Part shown: in pieces, positions 57,797-59,553 of the stretch
How positions within the stretch are numbered: position 1 is the first letter of the stretch
Layout: every line of letters begins with the position of its first letter
From: Dimargaris cristalligena
Lineage: Eukaryota > Kickxellomycota > Dimargaritomycetes > Dimargaritales > Dimargaritaceae
Assembly: GCA_027576995.1 (NCBI GenBank)
Contig: JANBQC010000101.1
Span: 1-59,553 of the forward strand
Reading direction: 5' to 3'
Length of the DNA: 59,553 bases
The notes under the pieces: generated by a model
The model's input: only the letters and a program-made list of their open reading frames with translations
Told to the model about the DNA's origin: nothing
The model's database searches: none
Position numbers and translations under genes: made by a program

Positions 57797-57882
57797 TATA
57801 TGGGAGACTCATTTTTAACCAGTAACATTGGCCTCGTCAGACGGATTTTTCGTAATACAGTCTAGTTGAACTTCTCCAATAT
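57797..57882 (-). mobile_element. partial MITE-like copy
   Basis: In reverse complement it reads ATATTGGAGAAGTTCAACTA, GACTGTATTACGAAAAATCC, GTCTGACGAGGCC, ATGTTACTGGTTAAAAATGA and GTCTCCCATATAT, matching the first 88 bases of the 144-bp element. The second inverted end is absent. This copy keeps CpG sites that are TpG or CpA in the copies at 51.8 and 54.1 kb. Confidence 0.7.
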
Positions 57883-59093
57883 CTGGGCGATGGAATATCC
57901 ATTATCCGATTTTTTTAAAAAAAAAGTAATCAAATTAATTCATTGAGGCATGATAAAATAGCCACAATTTTAAATTTAAAAGAGGGAAATGCTGTGCTCA
58001 CGGCTCTGTACTCGCAGCTGCGTAACAAAGGGAAGCGGCAACAGCCGATGCCAATTATTGGGGAGGGGGGTGCCTTGTTGTTTTTGCATTCCTTATCACA
58101 CGCACCCATCCCCTATCCGGTCTGTGGCGATGACCCAGGCCAGCCTGGGGCCTATTTAACACCCTAAGACAGCTCCCTCCGTCGTGGTTACATTAACCCT
58201 AATGTCTACTATAGAGTAAACTTTATAGACAAAAACAATCTACAGAAGGACATTTATTTCGGGGAGAAGGGACCACACGACTTCATCCCAATAGGGCCCA
58301 TAGTCTCCCCTTGGGAACGTCAAAGGATCGAGCCAGGAGAAGAAGAAAAAGCAAAGAAATAGAAGCATGGGGTGGGTGGCAACAAGTGGCCTGGTGTGTT
58401 GGGGGAGGAAGTGTCGCGGGGCGGCGTTGGAGAGTGCGATAAGGGGCGGTACAGGGGGGGAAATATCTGCGACGCACCCCAATCAATGAGAAGTACGCCG
58501 AGGTCTGGTTCCACACAAAAGGTGGGCCTGGGGTGGGTGAGGCGGCCAGTCCATAGCAAAATGACGAGGACGCGTCCAATATTCGCTATAGCAGCCGATC
58601 TAAAGGACACAGTGCCCTATATCGCCTATCGGTACAGTGATCGGGAACCAATAAACCTCCTATACTACTCTATAAAAAGAAATTATTATAAAGCCCATTG
58701 TTCCCAAGTTGGGCGTAGTAAATAGAGGGCTATGGTGGTAAAAAACCCCACATCTGCTTTAGACATTTACTAGGCAATAATAAAGTACTGCCGATGTCGA
58801 AGGGGTACTGTCAAATCAAAAACTTTGATGCTTTTGTTGTACTCCTGAGACCACGCGCTTTCCCAATAGAATAGGTAGGACAAGAACACTTGAGTACTCC
58901 AATGATGAGAGGGACAATGGCCGAATAAGGGGTATATATCCATGCCTTCCCCTCCCTATTGCCATTTAAAGGCATCGATTTGGACTTGGTCTCGCATGTC
59001 TCCCCTCTTTCCCGCTTCCTCTTTAACCACCCAATATTTACTTCGGCTAAAGGAGGCTCCTGGACCGCGTTCAACTCGTCAGAGTAAAAATAT

Positions 59094-59123
59094 ACCATAT
59101 ATATACCATATATATATATATAT
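59094..59123. repeat. TA-rich microsatellite
   Basis: Interrupted TA repeat with a duplicated ACCATATATAT unit. Confidence 0.85.
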
Positions 59124-59476
59124 CGAAACCAAGTATTAAAATGTATACACTCCAATATTCGTATATTCTGTCATTTACGCATTGCTATCAAATACAGATT
59201 TAGTTGGACAGCTATTTACAAAATGTTGAGCAGGGCCAAAACACTCCACTATTTAAAAATGTAGTAGCAGTTTTTTATGATTGGGTTTTATACCCCAATT
59301 AGACGGTGGCGATGTAGTGCTGCAGAGCGCAGGTAGTTAAAGGTATATTAATTAACCAATTACACTACTAGTTGTGATAGACCTATTAATGTGAAGCACA
59401 GTTCCTTTAATTGCGTACCTTCAATTAATCCTGTAAGACTAACTATGTATCAAATTTTTTTCAATATTCTATGGTG

Positions 59477-59553
59477 TTGTGGCCGGGCCTGCTTAATCCC
59501 TAATAGCATATCCCGGCCAAACTATTTTTAGTTTAGAAAAGATGAAGAACATC
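59477..59553. repeat. 77-bp terminal inverted repeat, right copy
   Basis: Exact reverse complement of bases 1-77. Bases 59476 and inward no longer match the left end. Confidence 0.95.

Larger units (their letters stand above)
57646..59476. other. terminal gene-free region
   Basis: Promoter side of unknown gene B, a MITE remnant (57797-57882), open frames at 58283-58725 without recognisable features, and a TA tract (59094-59123). No gene was seen up to the terminal repeat. Confidence 0.5.

Noticed and set aside
58283..58725. Open frames near the right end (98 and 117 codons)
   Set aside because: Mutually overlapping on opposite strands, with low-complexity Pro/Ser or Gly/Arg composition caused by G- and C-rich tracts.
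1..59553. Linear plasmid or telomere-like structure suggested by terminal inverted repeats
   Set aside because: The repeat is only 77 bp with no telomeric motif, and the interior holds normal nuclear housekeeping genes. An assembly-graph cause fits better.

Overview
This window is fungal nuclear DNA. The genes carry short spliceosomal introns (donors mostly GTAAG, GTATGT, GTACGT or GTGAGT). The proteins include Set2, an Opi1-domain protein, RanGAP/Rna1 and a Cti6-like PHD protein. Several genes (CNOT11, UBE2T and GSKIP homologues) are absent from budding yeast. Together with the many TA microsatellites this suggests an early-diverging lineage, possibly Zoopagomycota; the lineage is an inference. 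The piece is an assembly scaffold: it holds one run of 10 Ns (25650-25659) and its first and last 77 bases are exact reverse complements.

Layout. 0.8-1.4 kb: sigma-like glutathione S-transferase (-). 4.9-6.2 kb: CNOT11-like CCR4-NOT subunit (+, 4 exons). 7.4-9.2 kb: bHLH transcription factor (-, 2 exons). 9.2-15.9 kb: gene-poor. 15.9-20.6 kb: Set2 H3K36 methyltransferase (-, 7 exons). 23.6-25.4 kb: Cti6-like PHD protein (+). 27.2 kb: tRNA-Lys(TTT). 29.2-31.7 kb: Opi1-domain regulator (+). 34.1 kb: tiny secreted cationic protein. 35.1-36.8 kb: UBE2T-like E2 with a long tail (+). 37.6-38.4 kb: GSKIP-like protein (+). 39.1-40.7 kb: unknown protein A (-). 42.0-43.5 kb: ribulose-phosphate 3-epimerase with a 13-nt microexon (-). 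44.6-46.0 kb: RanGAP (+). 46.7-49.6 kb: mitochondrial D-2-hydroxyglutarate dehydrogenase (+, 7 exons). About 50.3-54.3 kb: a nearly CpG-free block with MITE copies and a frameshifted GST-like gene. 54.4-54.9 kb: VPS52 pseudogene fragment. 55.8-57.6 kb: unknown, predicted secreted protein B (-).

The most notable points are these. Unknown proteins A and B appear to be divergent members of one undescribed family, one with and one without a signal peptide. A 144-bp inverted-repeat element is present in three copies of identical length plus remnants. The CpG-depleted block looks like the footprint of cytosine methylation followed by deamination. A 13-nt exon encodes the conserved DVMDG motif of the epimerase. 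The VPS52 remnant has an intron reduced to five bases. Set2, a Cti6-like protein, Opi1 and a bHLH factor all touch Sin3/Rpd3-type repression or phospholipid-gene control in yeast, but nothing here shows that they work together. Exon models were assembled by hand from reading-frame continuity, splice motifs and remembered family features. No database search was run.
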